A stretch of 46,932 nt of DNA from an uncultured Bacteroidales bacterium (GTDB lineage: Bacteria; Bacteroidota; Bacteroidia; Bacteroidales; Paludibacteraceae): contig CACZUS010000036.1 of the NCBI GenBank assembly GCA_902784425.1, forward strand, positions 1 to 46,932, written 5' to 3'. Shown here piece after piece: positions 44,408-46,932 of this stretch. The notes under the pieces were generated by a model, which did no database searches, was not told the DNA's origin, and worked only from the letters and a program-made list of their open reading frames with translations. The translations under genes and the position numbers were made by a program. The first letter of the stretch is position 1, and each line of letters opens with the position of its first letter.

Positions 44408-45511
44408 CTAACTGTCATGGAGATATAATTCAAATGGATCTTCTTCGCCCATTATTACAAGGCGGTTAAATTCTTCACATACAGCTTGAAACAAAAGGAG
44501 AATGTCTTCTATGTTAATATTGTCTTCTTGAAAGGAACGGTTGTTCAAGTCTGTATTTTTGAAACGTCCAAACAGAAGAGTATATGATTGAGATTTAGAA
44601 TTGAAGCGTAAGTTTCTATATTTTCCTTCCTTTTCTTCTTTCGGGAGATGAAAAAAATGAATAATGGGAGTTTTTAGGGCAAACAAATCAGACCTGATGT
44701 TTAGAATAGGTTCCGTAAATAGGTTGTTTGATCTATTGGATTCAGGATCCTGATTTTCAGTAATCCTGCGGGTTACATATATCTCCCAATACTGTCCTTG
44801 GTAAAATGCTAAATTTGCAAACAACAAACTGGGGAAGTCCTTGCCAGCCTGTTTGATGAGGTCTTCGAAGATTCTCCCCCAAATTATATTCTTGCTGTCC
44901 CTTCTATTGACTTTATCTGAATAGTAGGAATCATATTGGAACTTAATACTTTCAACATAATCTTCAAGAATCTCGCTGTGACAAATCCGTATTAAATTCA
45001 AAACATTCTTTTGGAAGAAGAAATCATGGATATCCTTGATTTTGCAGATTTTAGATTTGTGAACATTCAGAGTTCCAAGGGCTTGACTGGCTTCTGACCT
45101 AATGGAAGGTTCGTAGTGATATCCTTCTTTATCAAAGAAAACAGTATTAGCGGTCTCATTCACATGACCGGTTTTGTAGTAGACAACATATATTTGATTT
45201 CGCTTGTCTAATTTGTCAACGTACTTTTGAAGTTGATCGTCATGTAAACAGGAATCTGTCTTATCCTCAATAATGACATTGACTTCCTTTTCGCTATCAG
45301 TGTCAAGTGTGAGCAAAATGTCAATGTTTTTCACCTGTTGTTCCACTTTGACTCTCTTGAAATCGATATCGACGCCAAGTAACTCTTTGATGAATAGCTC
45401 AGAGATCTTTTTTTTATGTTCATTGTTGGAGTTGAAGCACTCGCACATCCATGCAATAAATGCGTCTTGAACAGATTCAGTGTAGGGAAATTTGAATATG
45501 TTTGGTTCCAT
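44408..45511 (-). CDS. PD-(D/E)XK nuclease superfamily protein
   Basis: The 367-aa protein begins with TESVQDAFIAWMCECFNS, the N-terminal helix typical of PD-(D/E)XK family proteins of this type. The core follows: VKNIDILLTLDTDSEKEVNV and IIEDKTDSCLHDDQLQKYVD, where Asp (about 63) and E-D-K (about 81-83) give the catalytic D...E-x-K pattern. Next comes QIYVVYYKTGH. It has the same overall plan as the adjacent 389-aa protein but no close sequence identity. Probable role: restriction-like or repair nuclease of the mobile defence repertoire. About 65 nt upstream start the remnants of other defence-type genes. Confidence 0.72.
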   Translation of the reverse strand: MEPNIFKFPYTESVQDAFIAWMCECFNSNNEHKKKISELFIKELLGVDIDFKRVKVEQQVKNIDILLTLDTDSEKEVNVIIEDKTDSCLHDDQLQKYVDKLDKRNQIYVVYYKTGHVNETANTVFFDKEGYHYEPSIRSEASQALGTLNVHKSKICKIKDIHDFFFQKNVLNLIRICHSEILEDYVESIKFQYDSYYSDKVNRRDSKNIIWGRIFEDLIKQAGKDFPSLLFANLAFYQGQYWEIYVTRRITENQDPESNRSNNLFTEPILNIRSDLFALKTPIIHFFHLPKEEKEGKYRNLRFNSKSQSYTLLFGRFKNTDLNNRSFQEDNINIEDILLLFQAVCEEFNRLVIMGEEDPFELYLHDS

Positions 45512-45596
45512 AGGTCATCTCATTTTTATTTCTCAACTTCCAAAAGTACTAAAAAATCATAACAGTTTCCTCTCCATACATGTACATGCCTCTGGG

Positions 45597-45875
45597 TCAC
45601 TCGTTACTCTGGTTAATCATGTTCAGCACCACCTTCACCATCACATCTTTCACCTTTATTTTGCTCTCGGCAATCATCAGGGTTAGAGCTGTGAGCGTAT
45701 TGTCGGCAAGACGTTTTGAGCCGTCCTTGCGATTGGGAATATGGTATTTCACGACACGAGATACTTTTCTTTTCCCTTCTTGTTGAACTTGTAAGTATTC
45801 CTTACATGTTGATTCTTTTCTAAGTTTCCCCTCTCCATTCAGCCCTAAGCCTTTGTATCCACTAATGCATGCTAT
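45597..45875 (-). pseudogene. Remnant of a RhuM-family protein gene
   Basis: A 92-codon open frame with no start codon. The part KESTCKEYLQVQQEGKRKVS (then RVVKYHI) matches the RhuM (virulence-associated) pattern of S/T-C-K-x-(Y/F)-L-Q-V-x-x-E-G-x-R-x-V-x-R. The segment LADNTLTALTLMIAESKIKV (then KDVMVKVVLNMINQ) looks like the C-terminal end of the same family. The YNLD centre is missing, so an internal deletion is likely. It begins in frame straight after the stop of the DUF4143 fragment. Confidence 0.4.
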
Positions 45876-46076
45876 TTACAACAACCGCCCCACATCGCTC
45901 TTCAAGAACGTCTCGATGTCAACACCTCCTGTACCAACGACAAAACTGAGGTCTGGATGGAAGGCCTTTTCGAAGAGTGGTAATCCTTTGTTGGTGCCTC
46001 TGCGTCCACTCTTCACCTCTATGGCTATGCATTTGTGCTGAGATTTTATGATGTATACAAAATGTTCAATTCTACA
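45876..46076 (-). pseudogene. C-terminal remnant of an AAA ATPase (DUF4143 type)
   Basis: Sixty-six codons read HKCIAIEVKSGRRGTNKGLP, then LFEKAFHPDLSFVVGTGGVD and a stop. This is the conserved end of Bacteroidales DUF4143 ATPases, whose E-V-K-S-G motif belongs to a PD-(D/E)XK fold. The ATPase domain is absent; the upstream break coincides with three 22-bp tandem repeats. Confidence 0.7.
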
Positions 46077-46122
46077 TTACAAAATGTTCAAAAGTATATT
46101 GTAAAATGTCCAATTCTATATT
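46057..46122. repeat. Three tandem 22-bp repeats
   Basis: The units are at 46057-46078, 46079-46100 and 46101-46122. Each starts (A/G)(C/T)AAAATGT(T/C)CAA and ends in TATT or CATT. Units 1 and 3 differ at four positions, and unit 2 differs mainly in the middle. They lie between the DUF4143 remnant and the exonuclease gene. Confidence 0.85.
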
Positions 46123-46194
46123 ATAACACATTACTAAACAATTATTTAATCACAATTTATGTTTTCACAAAAAAATAAGAGTACAATGAATCAT

Positions 46195-46689
46195 CTACAA
46201 TATCTCCCTAGCAATCCAAGCACAGGCTTCCGCATCCGCCAGTGCATGATGGTGGTTCTCCAAATGGTAGCCACAGGCTTCGGCAACGACGTGCAACTGA
46301 TGGTTGGGCAAACGCTTCCCGAAATGTTTTCGTGCTGCAACGCAGGTGCAATGGAACTCGTAATCAGGATAGTCCATCTGGTAGGTGCGGAAGACTGCCT
46401 TCAGACATCCTTCGTCAAATGAACTGTTATGCGCCACAAGGGGCAAACCTTCGATCAACGGTTCGATTTGCGCCCATACCTTGGGGAAGACGGGGGCGTC
46501 GTCCGTGTCCTCGTGAGAAAGTCCATTCACCCGCGAACACCAATAGATATAGTAGTTGGGCTCCGGCTGAATCAGTGAATAAAAGGTGTTGACTATCTCT
46601 CCATCTCGCACAATCACAACACCTACGGAACATACCGATGATGGCTCATTGTTGGCTGTTTCAAAATCTATTGCTGCAAAGTCTTTCAT
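46195..46689 (-). CDS. DEDDh 3'-5' exonuclease (DNA polymerase III epsilon-like)
   Basis: The 164-aa protein shows all three Exo motifs: FAAIDFETAN (residues about 4-13, D-x-E), LVAHNSSFDEGCL (about 84-96, with the Asp of Exo II), and HHALADAEACAWIA (about 147-160, H-x(4)-D Exo III). It matches the short stand-alone epsilon-like exonucleases of Bacteroidales that process DNA or RNA 3' ends. Its ATG overlaps the TGA of the WYL gene (ATGA), so it is translationally coupled to a regulator that probably responds to nucleic acid or nucleotide ligands. Confidence 0.88.
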   Translation of the reverse strand: MKDFAAIDFETANNEPSSVCSVGVVIVRDGEIVNTFYSLIQPEPNYYIYWCSRVNGLSHEDTDDAPVFPKVWAQIEPLIEGLPLVAHNSSFDEGCLKAVFRTYQMDYPDYEFHCTCVAARKHFGKRLPNHQLHVVAEACGYHLENHHHALADAEACAWIAREIL

Positions 46690-46932
46690 TTCTTTCTTTT
46701 ATATTTATCCCACATCTTTTTTATCTTTTCTCCTATCTCGTTGCGAAGCCAAAGAGGCTCAAGCACCTCTATTCCTTCTCCATTCTTCAATAGTTCTTGC
46801 TGAAAATCAAACTGGGGACGAAGAAAGAAGGTGAAGATACTGTATTCCTCATTGCGTTCCACCTCCTCTTGCGATTCATGTATCTTCAGACTACGTATGT
46901 AATTGGCTTGACTTGCCGATGCCTTTATCCTG
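46686..46932 (-). CDS. WYL-domain regulator, C-terminal end, cut by window edge
   Basis: Eighty-one codons plus the stop are visible, running off the right edge. They end in the typical WCX region of WYL proteins: IRSLKIHESQEEVERNEEYS, IFTFFLRPQFDFQQELLKNG and IEVLEPLWLRNEIGEKIKKM. WYL regulators bind ligands through a WYL domain and often control defence or DNA-repair genes. The stop overlaps the start of the exonuclease gene by four bases. Confidence 0.8.
   Translation of the reverse strand, partial: RIKASASQANYIRSLKIHESQEEVERNEEYSIFTFFLRPQFDFQQELLKNGEGIEVLEPLWLRNEIGEKIKKMWDKYKRKK

Noticed and set aside
46057-46122. CRISPR array
   Set aside because: There are three adjoining 22-bp repeats with no spacers and no cas genes.
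45853-46592. Plus-strand open frames around the DUF4143 remnant and exonuclease
   Set aside because: The minus strand carries recognisable protein motifs throughout; the plus frames show none.

Overview
The window looks like a chromosomal stretch from a Bacteroidales bacterium, most likely Prevotella-like or a close relative. The DNA is AT-rich. Many genes are preceded by the Bacteroidetes -7 element TAnnTTTG, which I could place at about ten starts, once with a perfect TTTG-N19 spacing. The protein families fit as well: a type IX secretion sorting domain, a streptopain-type C10 peptidase with BspA-like leucine-rich repeats, DUF4349 and YD-repeat lipoproteins, and a GH/CBM6 glycosidase. No tRNA, rRNA, CRISPR array or intact insertion sequence was found.

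Region by region. 1-4.9 kb (minus strand): start of a serpin, the tail of an Rpn-type nuclease, a DUF4349 lipoprotein, a C10 peptidase inserted between BspA repeats, and a small lipoprotein. 5.0-7.5 kb: a DUF2157 / DUF4401 / GDYXXLXY membrane operon. 7.5-20.4 kb: a membrane-anchored AraC-type regulator divergent from a giant (about 3250 aa) type IX-secreted LamG/FN3 protein, followed by a beta-helix lipoprotein whose 3' end is tandemly duplicated. 20.4-24.2 kb: a frameshifted clan-A glycosidase with CBM6, a transglutaminase-like protein and an SDR epimerase. 24.2-30.9 kb: a decayed accessory patch with a truncated HTH gene, a copy of the SDR 3' end, paralogous small membrane proteins, an AbiEi-like/metallophosphoesterase pair, a truncated GNAT and a frameshifted YD lipoprotein. 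30.9-34.2 kb: a tight radical SAM / ATP-grasp / WbqC operon. 34.5-39.2 kb: a three-gene AAA+ / MoxR (RavA-like) / VWA (ViaA-like) operon. 39.4-42.8 kb: an operon with a protein resembling only the C-terminal domain of FtsZ, a shortened and altered DnaE-like PHP polymerase, and two small unknown proteins. 43-45.5 kb: two PD-(D/E)XK proteins. 45.6-46.1 kb: remnants of RhuM and DUF4143 ATPase genes with 22-bp tandem repeats. 46.2-46.9 kb: a WYL regulator and a DEDDh exonuclease, translationally coupled.

The observation I would follow first is at 39.2 and 42.9 kb. The AAA+/MoxR/VWA operon and the FtsZ-CTD/DnaE-like operon have the same promoter layout: TCTGCC-N7-GGCAGA, then exactly 12 nt, then CTTTG. 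This suggests one regulon joining a putative division-acting protein, an unusual polymerase-like protein and a chaperone-type AAA+ machine, possibly a damage or stress response analogous to SOS. The second candidate is the overlapping AbiEi-like antitoxin / metallophosphoesterase pair, in which the usual AbiEii nucleotidyltransferase is replaced by a phosphoesterase. All functional statements are from reading motifs by eye; no database search was run.
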